A stretch of DNA of 64,000 nucleotides, from the NCBI RefSeq assembly GCF_030014955.1, contig NZ_JAGRPV010000001.1, forward strand, positions 2,294,001 through 2,358,000, read 5' to 3'. This stretch comes from Cohnella hashimotonis. Its GTDB lineage: Bacteria; Bacillota; Bacilli; Paenibacillales; Paenibacillaceae. Position 1 is the stretch's first letter. Every line of letters starts with the position of its first letter. This document shows positions 36,108-44,509 of the stretch, piece by piece. The notes beneath the pieces are model-generated. The model was not told the DNA's origin and ran no database searches. It saw nothing but the letters and a program-made list of their open reading frames with translations. Both the position numbers and the translations under genes were made by a program.

Positions 36108-37766
36108 CTAGACCTCCTTCTCTACCTGCGCCTTGGTACGGAGCAGCGAGTCGCCGAGCCCGTCGATGCGGCTGCGCAGCTCGCCTTCGTCTTTGGCGTC
36201 CAGCATCATTTTGGCGAGGCGCTTCTCGAGCGATTCCTCGCGCTCCATGCGCTCTACGATCTCGTCGAGCTCGCCGATAACCGTCTCGAACATATTGATC
36301 TTCTCATGCAGCAGGTGAACGATATGCTCCTCGATCGTTCCATACGTACAGAGATTGTAAATCTTCACGTCCTCGGTCTGACCGAGCCGGTGCACCCGGC
36401 CGATTCGCTGCTCGACGCGCATCGGATTCCACGGCAGATCGAAGTTAATGATATGGTGGCAGAATTGCAGATTGATCCCTTCGCCGCCGGCTTCGGTCGC
36501 TACCATGACCTGCGCGCGTCTGCGGAAGAGGTCCATCATCCAGTCCTTTTTCCCCCGGTTCATCCCGCCGCGATAAGGGACGGCGTTCAGACCGTGCTCC
36601 TGGAAAAAGCGGAGGAGATACTCCTGCGTCTGGCGATACTCGGTGAATACGATGACCTTGTCGCCGATCTCATTGATCAGCTTTATCGTGGCTTCGGCTT
36701 TCGTATTCGCCTTGACCTGCCGGATGAACTCGACGAGCTCCCAAATTTTCGGACGGCGAGGGGAATCTTCCGGCGTTTTTTTGAAAAGGTTGATGAGCGT
36801 CAGGAACACCGCATCCCGGCTGGAGCAAACCTCGCGCTGTAGCGTGACGAGCGAGAGCATGCTGGACATGTCGACGCCCTCCACGGTCGCATTCTCGCGG
36901 ACGTAACGGGTGACGGCCTCGTAGAGCGCCTGCTCCTCGGGGGAGAGCCGGAGCGGGACGTTGGCGACGAAACGCTTCGTGAACTCCACGCCGCCGTCGG
37001 TGCGCCGGTTGCGGATCATGACCTGTCCGAGCGCTGCCTGCAGCTTGTCTTCGTTTTTGGCGACCCGCTTGCCGGCAACGTAGTTTGCGGAGAAATCGCC
37101 TTCGCCCCCCAACTGGCCCGGCTTGAGCAGCGTGATGAGATTGTACAGCTCGTTCATATCGTTCTGTACGGGCGTCGCCGTCAACAGCAGGCAGTACTTT
37201 TTGCGGATATCGCTGACGAATTGGTAGTTGCCGGTTTTCTTGTTTTTCAGCTTGTGCGCCTCGTCGATGACGAGCATGTCGTACTCGGTATCGAGCAGCA
37301 GCTCGCGATGCGGGTCGCGCTTGGCCGTGTCGATCGAAGCGACGACGACCTCGTTGTTCCAGTGATACGCCTTCTTCTGCGCGATGGCGGGGATGCCGAA
37401 CTTGGCGTTCAGCTCGCGGACCCATTGCAGCACGAGAGAGGCCGGTACGAGAATGAGCGTCCGTTTCACAAGCCCCCGCACCATATACTCCTTCAGGATC
37501 AGCCCGGCTTCGATCGTCTTGCCTAGTCCGACCTCGTCCGCGAGAATCGCTCTTCCCCGCATTTCGTGCAGAACGCGCCGCGCCGTCTCCTCCTGATGCG
37601 GAAGGGGCGTAAGGCCGGGGAGCACCCGCATGCATTGCAGTTCATGAAAATCCGTCACGAGCTGCGCTTCCTCGGCTTCCCACGACATCTTGTACAGCGA
37701 CCAGTCGTCCCAAGGACCGCCCCGGTCGGCTCTTCGTTCGAGCTCGTCAAAGGCGGTGCGGTCCAC
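36108..37766 (-). CDS. yqhH: SNF2-family ATP-dependent helicase, YqhH type
   Basis: Superfamily 2 DNA-dependent ATPase. Walker A region ILADEVGLGKTIEAGL near residue 75, DEAH-type box VIDEAHKLKN near 175, LLTATPVQND motif III, and the C-terminal helicase domain with VATEAGGEGINLQ and the arginine finger in RIGRVHRLGQ. Coordinates use the GTG at 37766 (552 residues), which has no ribosome site. The frame stays open further upstream, through an Ala/Pro-rich stretch, to an in-frame TAG just beyond 37997. There AGGAGG stands 8 bases before an in-frame CTG at 37979, so the true protein may be 71 residues longer with a CTG start. It forms an operon with yqhG. Confidence 0.85.
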   Translation of the reverse strand: MDRTAFDELERRADRGGPWDDWSLYKMSWEAEEAQLVTDFHELQCMRVLPGLTPLPHQEETARRVLHEMRGRAILADEVGLGKTIEAGLILKEYMVRGLVKRTLILVPASLVLQWVRELNAKFGIPAIAQKKAYHWNNEVVVASIDTAKRDPHRELLLDTEYDMLVIDEAHKLKNKKTGNYQFVSDIRKKYCLLLTATPVQNDMNELYNLITLLKPGQLGGEGDFSANYVAGKRVAKNEDKLQAALGQVMIRNRRTDGGVEFTKRFVANVPLRLSPEEQALYEAVTRYVRENATVEGVDMSSMLSLVTLQREVCSSRDAVFLTLINLFKKTPEDSPRRPKIWELVEFIRQVKANTKAEATIKLINEIGDKVIVFTEYRQTQEYLLRFFQEHGLNAVPYRGGMNRGKKDWMMDLFRRRAQVMVATEAGGEGINLQFCHHIINFDLPWNPMRVEQRIGRVHRLGQTEDVKIYNLCTYGTIEEHIVHLLHEKINMFETVIGELDEIVERMEREESLEKRLAKMMLDAKDEGELRSRIDGLGDSLLRTKAQVEKEV

Positions 37767-38134
37767 GTGCAGGTCGACGAGCGGATGCAGCTTGCGGACG
37801 CTGCGCGCTGCATCCTCCTTCGAAGGGGCTGTATTCGTAGCCGGTGCGCCGGCTTGCGCGGCGCCTTGCTGTGCTGCAGCCTTGGGCGTGCCATCGGCAG
37901 GCGCGAACGAAGGCGCGATGCCGGCGGCTGTTTTGACTTCGGCCTCGGAGCCGTGCGGTAGATGGAATGGGGGGCGCAGACGCTTCTCCTCCTCTTGGGT
38001 CTATTCTTCTAGTATGAGCAAGCGCGGCGATTTCATAACCTCAAGACGTCGCGAATCGGGCGCGTTCGGCAGCTTGTGACGGGTGTCCGAATTTTTTGGG
38101 CCCATTGTCGCAATTCATGGAAGGGCCACTCGAA

Positions 38135-38182
38135 TATCTATATTTTGTAGCGTATAATGGGTAAAGTCGCAATATATTGTGT
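38135..38182 (+). promoter_or_regulatory. nrdJ promoter with two NrdR boxes
   Basis: TCGCAATATATTGTGT (38167-38182) matches 14 of 16 bases of the NrdR-box form ACACAATATATTGTGT. A weaker copy (TATCTATATTTTGTAG, 38135-38150) lies 32 bp upstream, three helical turns, the usual NrdR spacing. TATAAT at 38153-38158 lies between them, so binding would block transcription. No cobalamin riboswitch was seen. Confidence 0.72.
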
Positions 38183-38202
38183 CCTATAAGGAGAGTGGCG
38201 AA

Positions 38203-40875
38203 GTGAGCGTCCAATTGGAAAACGACGGGGCGAACAAGGCGGCAGGCCGTCGTCTTGAAGGCTTAAGCGAAAAAATTTTCCTCGACCGGTATGCGTGGAA
38301 AAACGCGGATACGAACGCGGTCAAGGTCGGCGACACGGTGCTGGCGCTGACGAAGGACGATCCGAAGTTTCCGGCCAAGGAGGTCGGAGAAGTTATTGCG
38401 CGTGACGGCAAACGAGTGACGGTGCGGACGCGTGGCGGCGATCTAGTCGAGACGTCGCCGGAGAAGCTGACGCTGACGATCGAACAGTCGCCGGAGGAAA
38501 TGTGGGACCGGCTGGCCGGCGCGATGGCTTCGGTCGAAGCGCCGGAGCGCCAGGAGATCTGGCGCGACCGCTTCCGCTGGCTGCTCGACGACTGGAAGCT
38601 CGTGCCGGGCGGCCGCATCGCCGCGGGAGCAGGTGCCAGCGACGAGCTGACGCTTTTCAACTGCTACGTGATCCCGTCGCCCAAGGACAGCCGAGGCGGC
38701 ATTATGGAGACGCTGACCGAGATGACCGAGATCATGTCGCGCGGCGGCGGCGTGGGCATCAATCTGTCGTCGCTGCGTCCGCGCCGGTCGATCGTGCGCG
38801 GGGTCAACGGCTCGTCGAGCGGCGCCGTGTCCTGGGGCGGTCTGTTCAGCTACACGACGGGACTGATCGAGCAGGGCGGCAGCCGACGCGGCGCGCTTAT
38901 GCTGATGATGAACGACTGGCACCCGGACATCGTCGACTTCATCACGGTCAAGCAGACGATGGGGCAGGTAACGAATGCGAATCTGTCCGTATGCGTGAGC
39001 AACGGCTTCATGAAGGCGGTCAAAGAGGACCTGGATTGGGAGCTTGTATTCCCCGATACGTCCGATGCCGAATACGACGCACTGTGGGACGGGGATCTGG
39101 ACAAGTGGAAGTCGCTTGGCAAGCAGGTCATTCCGTACCGCACCGTCCGGGCTCGCGAGGTGTGGCGCACGATCATCGAGTCCGCCTGGAAATCGGCCGA
39201 GCCGGGCGTCGTGTTTATGGAATACTACAATCAGATGTCGAACAGCTGGTATTTTAATCCTATTATTTGTACAAATCCGTGCGGAGAACAGGGACTTCCG
39301 GCATGGGGGGTCTGCAACCTGTCGGCGGTCAATCTTTCCCGTTTCTACGACGAAGCGAAGCACGACGTTGCCTGGGATGAGCTGAGCCGGGTCGTCCGAT
39401 ATTCGACGCGCTTCCTGGACAATGTCATCGACAAGACGCCCTACCACTTCGCGGAAAACGAGGCGAACCAGAAGCTCGAGCGGCGCGTCGGGCTAGGCAC
39501 GATGGGCCTCGCAGAGTTGATGATCAGGCTAGAGATCCGTTACGGCAGCCCGGAGAGCCTGGTTTTTCTCGACAAGCTGTACGGGTTTATGGCCAAGGAG
39601 GCATATCTGGCTTCTACGGAGATCGCCGCGGAGAAAGGTTCGTTCCCGGCGTTCGACGCGGAGCCGTTCCTGCAAAGCGGCTTCATGAAAAACATCGTCG
39701 AGACGTATCCGGAAGTCGGGGCGGCGGTACGCGAGCGCGGTATGCGCAACGTTACCGTGCTGACGCAGGCGCCGACGGGCTCGACGGGCACGATGGTCGG
39801 CACGTCGACGGGCATTGAGCCGTACTTCGCGTTCGAGTTCTACAGGCAGAGCCGGCTGGGCTACGACAAACAACTCGTGCCGATCGCGCAGGAGTGGCAG
39901 GACGCGAATCCGGGCGAGCAACTGCCGGCATGGTTCGTGACCGCGATGGACCTGTCCGCGAAGGATCATATCCGCGCGCAGGCCGCAATCCAGCGCTGGG
40001 TGGACAGCTCGATCTCCAAGACGGCGAATTGCCCGGCTGACTTCACGGTCGAGGAGACGGCCGAGCTGTACGAGCTTGCCTTCGAGCTTGGATGCAAAGG
40101 CGTCACCATCTACCGCGACGGCAGCCGCGACGTTCAAGTGCTAAGCACGACGAAGGACGAGAAGAAGGAAGAGAAGCAGCAGGACAACGAGGATGAGGCC
40201 GCTCCGATCGCCGAAGCGGTAGCTGCGGTAGAGGCCGTATTGCCTGCGGCAGCCGCTTCAACGTCAGCCGTTCCTGCGGCTTCGGCCGTGCCTGTCGTAT
40301 CGGCCGCGCCCGACAAAGCCTACAAAAGCCGTCCGAAAATTTTGCGCGGCGCGACGTATAAGTTCAACACCCCGTTCGGCATGGCTTATATCACGGTCAA
40401 CGACCTCGACGGCACGCCGGGCGAGATCTTCCTGAACGTGGGCAAGGCCGGCTCCGACGTATTCGCGATGGCCGAAGCGCTCGGCCGCGTCTGCTCGCTG
40501 TTCCTGCGGTACGGCGACCACGGCGACAAGGTGCAGCTGCTCGTCAAGCACCTCAAGGGCATCGGCGGCTCCGGTGCGGTGGGCTTTGGGCCGAATCGCG
40601 TCGAATCGATCGCCGACGCAGTAGCCAAGGCGCTCGAGCTGCATGCGGGCATTCTCGCAGAAGAAGCGGCTGCCTCCGAGGCGTTGGATGCCGGCGCAGG
40701 CGGCAGCGCCGTTGGTTCGATCGCCGCGACCGCCATCCCGGCGCCGCCGACTTACGGCTACGGCAAGTCCAGTCACACCTCGACGGACCTGTGCCCGTCC
40801 TGCGGTTCGGCTTCGCTGATCAACGTCGAGGGGTGCAAGACGTGTACGAACTGCGGATATAGCAAATGCAATTAA
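38203..40875 (+). CDS. nrdJ: Adenosylcobalamin-dependent ribonucleotide reductase, class II
   Basis: 890 residues. Makes deoxyribonucleotides using B12 independently of oxygen. Barrel signatures: FNCYVIPSPKDSRGGIMET and SRGGGVGINLSSLRPRRS, active-site loop NPCGEQGLPAWGVCNLSAVN near 370, and QAPTGSTGTMVGTSTGIEPY near 520. An Ala-rich linker (about 650-700) precedes the C-terminal domain, which ends in a zinc-ribbon-like CPSCGS...CKTCTNCGYSKCN tail. GTG start, 9 bases after AAGGAG. It is transcribed alone under probable NrdR control and closed by a terminator. Confidence 0.95.
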   Translation: MSVQLENDGANKAAGRRLEGLSEKIFLDRYAWKNADTNAVKVGDTVLALTKDDPKFPAKEVGEVIARDGKRVTVRTRGGDLVETSPEKLTLTIEQSPEEMWDRLAGAMASVEAPERQEIWRDRFRWLLDDWKLVPGGRIAAGAGASDELTLFNCYVIPSPKDSRGGIMETLTEMTEIMSRGGGVGINLSSLRPRRSIVRGVNGSSSGAVSWGGLFSYTTGLIEQGGSRRGALMLMMNDWHPDIVDFITVKQTMGQVTNANLSVCVSNGFMKAVKEDLDWELVFPDTSDAEYDALWDGDLDKWKSLGKQVIPYRTVRAREVWRTIIESAWKSAEPGVVFMEYYNQMSNSWYFNPIICTNPCGEQGLPAWGVCNLSAVNLSRFYDEAKHDVAWDELSRVVRYSTRFLDNVIDKTPYHFAENEANQKLERRVGLGTMGLAELMIRLEIRYGSPESLVFLDKLYGFMAKEAYLASTEIAAEKGSFPAFDAEPFLQSGFMKNIVETYPEVGAAVRERGMRNVTVLTQAPTGSTGTMVGTSTGIEPYFAFEFYRQSRLGYDKQLVPIAQEWQDANPGEQLPAWFVTAMDLSAKDHIRAQAAIQRWVDSSISKTANCPADFTVEETAELYELAFELGCKGVTIYRDGSRDVQVLSTTKDEKKEEKQQDNEDEAAPIAEAVAAVEAVLPAAAASTSAVPAASAVPVVSAAPDKAYKSRPKILRGATYKFNTPFGMAYITVNDLDGTPGEIFLNVGKAGSDVFAMAEALGRVCSLFLRYGDHGDKVQLLVKHLKGIGGSGAVGFGPNRVESIADAVAKALELHAGILAEEAAASEALDAGAGGSAVGSIAATAIPAPPTYGYGKSSHTSTDLCPSCGSASLINVEGCKTCTNCGYSKCN

Positions 40876-41001
40876 AAATGGGTGCTGCACGGGTTCGCCG
40901 CTCGGACTGGTGTGAAATTCCACATTTCGCCGGATTTGTTCCATAATTCGGTTGACACTTTATTTCATAATCTTTTGGAATGAATATTTATGCATTTTAT
41001 T

Positions 41002-41052
41002 CACAAAAAGCGACCACTCCATGGTTATTACCGGGAATGGTCGCTTTTGTGA
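41002..41052 (+). terminator. Terminator downstream of nrdJ
   Basis: CACAAAA(A)GCGACCA pairs with TGGTCGCTTTTGTG around a loop; bidirectional in appearance, about 130 bp after nrdJ. Between this and 41224 nothing else is visible, but base composition drops to AT-rich. Confidence 0.75.
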
Positions 41053-41224
41053 TAATTTGATGCAAGCGATTTACAACGTACAGTTAAATTTTGTGGCCGT
41101 GTTTTGTTTCTGGCGCTAACGACAAGAACATTTAAAATTATTCTTCCAGACTACAAGTAAACAACTATAATTGGGAGAAAAGGCCTGCGACATTTTTTAT
41201 CAGACGGCACGGGGAGATTTGGAA

Positions 41225-41735
41225 ATGTCTCAAGAACTAATTATTTTCAAGAAAGATACAGACGCCGTTGGCACTAATCGGGGGGTGTTTATCAATATTT
41301 AAAAACCTTGTTATGAAGTTGAAGACGATATAAAACAAATTGATCAACAAGGAATGTCGATTAATTGGACACTAATTAAATGTTATACATCAGTATTTAA
41401 TTTAAATCATCAAGATATTAAAATCCATATATAACTTCTTTGTACTTCACTTAAGCAATACGGGTTATCGAGGAAGATTTTGTTTTGAAACTAACTCAAA
41501 AGTTTCTCGTGAAGATAAACTTTTAAAAGAATGGGTTAAAATCTCAGCCATTAAATGAAAACCATATGGAACTCACTTCAAGGTTGGTAGTCTTTATTTA
41601 GAAATCCTTGTAACAAATGGTTTCTGAAGCTGGTGAAGTAAAACTAAAAGAGATTGCAACAAAAATCACGACTATTGAAAAGGCAAAACCTAAGAAGGCA
41701 ACAACCAAAGCAAAGTATCATTCACTAATCATTCC
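41225..41735 (+). pseudogene. Decayed low-GC gene resembling a DUF4297/Cap4-type dsDNA nuclease domain
   Basis: A ribosome site (GGGGAG) and ATG begin MSQELIIFKKDTDAVGTNRG, then the frame breaks. Continuations appear in other frames: SIFKNLVMKLKTI; EVEDDIKQIDQQGMSINWT and LIKCYTSVFNLNHQDIK from about 41312; NFFVLHLSNTGYRGRFCFET and SKVSREDKLLKEWVKISAI from about 41430; MELTSRLV; EILVTNGF; and AGEVKLKEIATKITTIEKAK. Read together they look like the N-terminal nuclease domain found in CBASS and related anti-phage proteins (DTxxGxxRGxxYQ opening, E-D-D-I-K, and an x-x-K-CYTS core). At least four frameshifts or stops make it non-functional. Base composition is far more AT-rich than the neighbours, so it was acquired by transfer. 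Family assignment is from recall and moderate. Confidence 0.6.
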
Positions 41736-41739
41736 CTCT

Positions 41740-42195
41740 ATCAAACTGCTGAAGTCCCTGCATATTTCGGGCGAGTTTATCGGACTGATTCTATTTTTGA
41801 CGGCGCTCTACTTGCCACTTACCATCTTCATCATGAGCGGGTTCGTCCGGACGCTGCCAAGGGAACTCGACGAAGCGGCCACAATCGACGGCGCCAGCGG
41901 ATTTTACACATTCAACCGGGTCATCTTCCCGCTGCTCAAGCCTTCGATCGCCACGGTGACGATTTTCGTCTCCATCTATGCCTGGAATGACTTCGCGAAT
42001 ACGTTGTACATCATCAGCGACAGCAATAAGTGGACCTTGCCGTTCTCCGTGTACAACTTCGTATCTCAATACGGGACGGAGTGGCAGTTCGTCTTTGCCG
42101 ATCTGTTGTCGGTCATGCTCCCAATTCTGATTGTTTATCTGTTCTTGCAGCGATACATCATTGAAGGCATGATGGCGGGATCGGTTAAGGGCTAA
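41740..42195 (+). pseudogene. 5'-truncated CUT1 sugar ABC permease (MalG/LacG type) joined to the nuclease remnant
   Basis: The C-terminal half of a permease: LYLPLTIFIMSGFVRTLPRE, the EAA loop DEAATIDGASGFYTFNRVIF, two more hydrophobic segments and the terminal QRYIIEGMMAGSVKG. The first half of the protein is missing. The frame is open back to an ATG at 41617 inside the nuclease remnant, giving a chimeric reading frame of 192 residues, and base composition rises at about 41740, marking the junction. Not expected to form a working transporter. Confidence 0.8.
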
Positions 42196-42346
42196 GAATC
42201 GGAAGCACCAAACTTACAAACGCAAATTGAGAGCTTAAAGTGTTCAGTGAAATAAACGTATTAGACTGAAAAGGTTGATCCAGCGCCGATAATAGTTGTT
42301 GGAATTCTTTATATATGTAAAAATAAGTATTAGTCTGGCTTGAATA

Positions 42347-42400
42347 TAAAAACAGCGGTAGCTTTGGACTGAAAAAAAGTCCTAGACTACCGCTGTTTTA
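42347..42400. terminator. Bidirectional terminator
   Basis: AAAACAGCGGTAG/CTACCGCTGTTTT outer stem with an inner TTTGGACT/AGTCCTAG stem. It lies between the permease remnant and the converging MerR gene. Confidence 0.85.
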
Positions 42401-42433
42401 TTAAACTAACGTTTTCCTCTAGCTTAACACTCA

Positions 42434-42853
42434 TCAATTCGCGTCGCTATTTTCCAAACCGTGGCATTTAAAATTATGGTTTGGGTTTTTTCTGACCTCG
42501 TCTTTCTGAAGATCATACATGGCTATCTTATAATTTAATTCTTCCAAGTATTTTAATTCATCTTCAATTTTCTTTTGCACTTCTATTTTATGCTTCACTA
42601 GCATCTCTTGTCTTTGCGAGAAGGTTAAATTTCCTTTACCATAAAGATCTTTATATTCTTTTATCTGAGCAAGTGACATTCCTGTTTCTCTAAGACAACG
42701 AATAAAAGAAATCCAATCCAAATGTCCTTCACTGTAAACCCTTCGCCCTATTTCATCACGCGATACATTTGGCAGAATCCCTTGCTCTTCATAAAACCGA
42801 AGTGTCTTTGCCGTGATATTAAAGTTTTCCACCACATGTTTCATTGAGTACAA
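42434..42853 (-). CDS. MerR-family regulator (AdhR-like)
   Basis: About 139 residues. MerR helix-turn-helix near 1-35 (ENFNITAKTLRFYEEQGILP), the wing RRVYSEGHLDWISFI, the conserved segment RCLRETGMSLAQIKEY with the cysteine used by AdhR-type aldehyde sensors, then a coiled-coil dimerisation helix (KIEVQKKIEDELKYLEELN) and a His/Cys C-terminus. Low GC, unlike neighbours. Start taken at a TTG 8 bases after AGGTGA; a GTG four codons upstream lies inside that ribosome site. It diverges from the flavin oxidoreductase gene and probably controls it. Confidence 0.82.
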   Translation of the reverse strand: MYSMKHVVENFNITAKTLRFYEEQGILPNVSRDEIGRRVYSEGHLDWISFIRCLRETGMSLAQIKEYKDLYGKGNLTFSQRQEMLVKHKIEVQKKIEDELKYLEELNYKIAMYDLQKDEVRKNPNHNFKCHGLENSDAN

Positions 42854-42953
42854 CAATTTACTCACCTCTAACTACAGCTACTGTAACTAAGAGAATAGCA
42901 CAATCGTTTAAAATACTCCATTAAATCGTATCTATACTTTTTAAAATTTACAT

Positions 42954-42984
42954 TTGACTTGCCCTAGGGTCAACATACTAAACT
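42954..42984 (+). promoter_or_regulatory. MerR-type promoter with over-long spacer
   Basis: TTGACT (42954-42959) and TAAACT (42979-42984) are 19 bp apart, with the palindrome CCCTAGGG (42962-42969, extended imperfectly to TTGCCCTAGGGTCAA) in the spacer, the geometry that MerR proteins remodel on activation. A TACTAA with 16-bp spacing is an alternative -10. Confidence 0.62.
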
Positions 42985-43036
42985 TGTGAAACAGAAGGCG
43001 ATTTAACAAAACAATATGAATTGAGAGGTTATTACA

Positions 43037-44158
43037 GTGAATCAAAAATACAGTAAGTATTTTAAATCTTTCACATTTAAAAGCGGAGTAACGATCAAGA
43101 ATAGAGTCGTTATGTCACCCATGACAACATGGTCTAGTAATGATGACCTTACCATTTCGGATGAAGAAGTACGCTACTACGAGCAAAGAGTAAATGGCGT
43201 AGGGCTTGTCATTACAGGCTGCACGCAAGTTTTGCCTAATGGACAAGGTTTTACGAATGAATTTGCTGGATACAGCGACGATTTTATTCCGAGTTTGCGA
43301 AAACTAGCCGACGCAGCTAAAAGTGGTGGTGCCCCTGCGATCCTGCAGATTTTCCATGCAGGCGATAAATCCTTGCCTGGGCTGGATAAAGTTAGCGCCA
43401 GCGTATATCTACCTGAGCCTACTGCTTTTGGTCCAAGCGCAGAAACAAGAGCGCTATCCCATGAGGAAATCCTATCTACAATACGTGCTTTTGGTGATAC
43501 AACAAGAAGAGCGATCGAAGCTGGATTTGATGGCGTCGAAATTCATGGCGCTCATGGCTTCTTGATCCAAAATTTCTGGTCTCCAGCAACCAATCAACGA
43601 ACAGACCAATGGGGTGGAACCCTTGAGAATCGCCTGCGTTTCCCATTGGCGATTATTGAAGAAATCAAATCGGTCATTGAAAAACATGCGACAAAGCCAT
43701 TTATGCTAGGGTATCGTTTGTCGCCTGAAGAATCCTCCAAAGCAGACGGATTGCGGATGAGGGACACCTATAAATTAATCGATTTCCTTGTCGAACAAAA
43801 TCTAGACTATATCCACGCTTCGTTAGATCATGTGGCTTCCAAGCCTGTAGATAGCCAAGATGAGAAGACAAGGCTTGAATTGATTCTTGAAAGAGCAAGC
43901 GGCAAGGTACCTGTATTGGCGGCTGGTTCTATCCTGACACCTGATGACGCTGCAAAAGTTATGGAATTAGGATTACCGTTATTCGCCATTGGACATGCAT
44001 TAATTATGAACCCGGATTGGGTTGAAAAAGTGGAAAATGGATGTGAAGCCGAAATCGAAACCGAACTGGATACTTCGAAACTCGACCAACTTCATATTCC
44101 AGGCAAACTTTGGGACATGATTCAAGTGGCAACAGGTTGGTTTAATATCAAGAAATAA
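43037..44158 (+). CDS. NADH:flavin oxidoreductase, Old Yellow Enzyme family
   Basis: 373 residues, FMN-binding TIM barrel. KSGVTIKNRVVMSPMTTWSS near the start, substrate-binding HGAHGFLIQNFWSP near 175, DQWGGTLENRLRF next, and the late phosphate-binding strands VLAAGSILTPDDA and FAIGHALIMNPDW. The enzyme reduces activated alkenes or other electrophiles. Its divergent MerR/AdhR-like regulator suggests induction by reactive electrophiles. GTG start with GAGAGG upstream. The pair is AT-rich compared with the rest of the window, a sign of transfer. A strong terminator follows. Confidence 0.9.
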   Translation: MNQKYSKYFKSFTFKSGVTIKNRVVMSPMTTWSSNDDLTISDEEVRYYEQRVNGVGLVITGCTQVLPNGQGFTNEFAGYSDDFIPSLRKLADAAKSGGAPAILQIFHAGDKSLPGLDKVSASVYLPEPTAFGPSAETRALSHEEILSTIRAFGDTTRRAIEAGFDGVEIHGAHGFLIQNFWSPATNQRTDQWGGTLENRLRFPLAIIEEIKSVIEKHATKPFMLGYRLSPEESSKADGLRMRDTYKLIDFLVEQNLDYIHASLDHVASKPVDSQDEKTRLELILERASGKVPVLAAGSILTPDDAAKVMELGLPLFAIGHALIMNPDWVEKVENGCEAEIETELDTSKLDQLHIPGKLWDMIQVATGWFNIKK

Positions 44159-44188
44159 AAAAGTTGCCCTCTTTAGGGCAGCTTTTTT
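44155..44188 (+). terminator. Terminator of the flavin oxidoreductase gene
   Basis: AAGTTGCCCT/AGGGCAGCTT stem with CTTT loop and T6 tail. Confidence 0.9.
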
Positions 44189-44227
44189 CATTGCAACTAT
44201 CCTCCCGGCAACTTAACGCCTGCCCGC

Positions 44228-44285
44228 AGTCTAATACTTTATTTACGTAGTCTAATACTTTATTTTTCAGTCTAATACTTTATTT
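44228..44285 (+). repeat. Three direct copies of AGTCTAATACTTTATTT
   Basis: Copies at 44228, 44249 and 44269, spaced 20-21 bp (two helical turns), in the gap between two terminators. Role unknown. Confidence 0.75.
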
Positions 44286-44296
44286 TATCAGAACAT

Positions 44297-44334
44297 AAAG
44301 GCAGCCGAGCAAACAAACACCGGCTGCCTTTTTA
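44297..44334. terminator. Bidirectional terminator hairpin
   Basis: AAAGGCAGCCG/CGGCTGCCTTT with a 13-base loop and T-run on both sides. The stretch from 44335 to 44509 holds no other recognisable element. Confidence 0.8.
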
Positions 44335-44509
44335 TGGAGAAAGAGGATAGTAAACGAATTTTCAAAAAGTCCGAATATTGCATGTCCGAGGTTAAGTATT
44401 TCCGTTCTCCGTGACCGTTTGGCCCTATAACAAGAGTTCTGAAATCGCTTTTAAGGAAAAGCGAGGCAGCAACCGCATTCCAAAACAGATCAAAGGGAGA
44501 GGAAGTCAA

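Noticed and set aside
35478..36842. 454-codon plus-strand frame opposite yqhG/yqhH
   Set aside because: Antisense to two recognised genes; composition is that of a shadow frame.
38000..38202. Cobalamin riboswitch expected before nrdJ
   Set aside because: No B12 box or aptamer-like structure; NrdR boxes are present instead.
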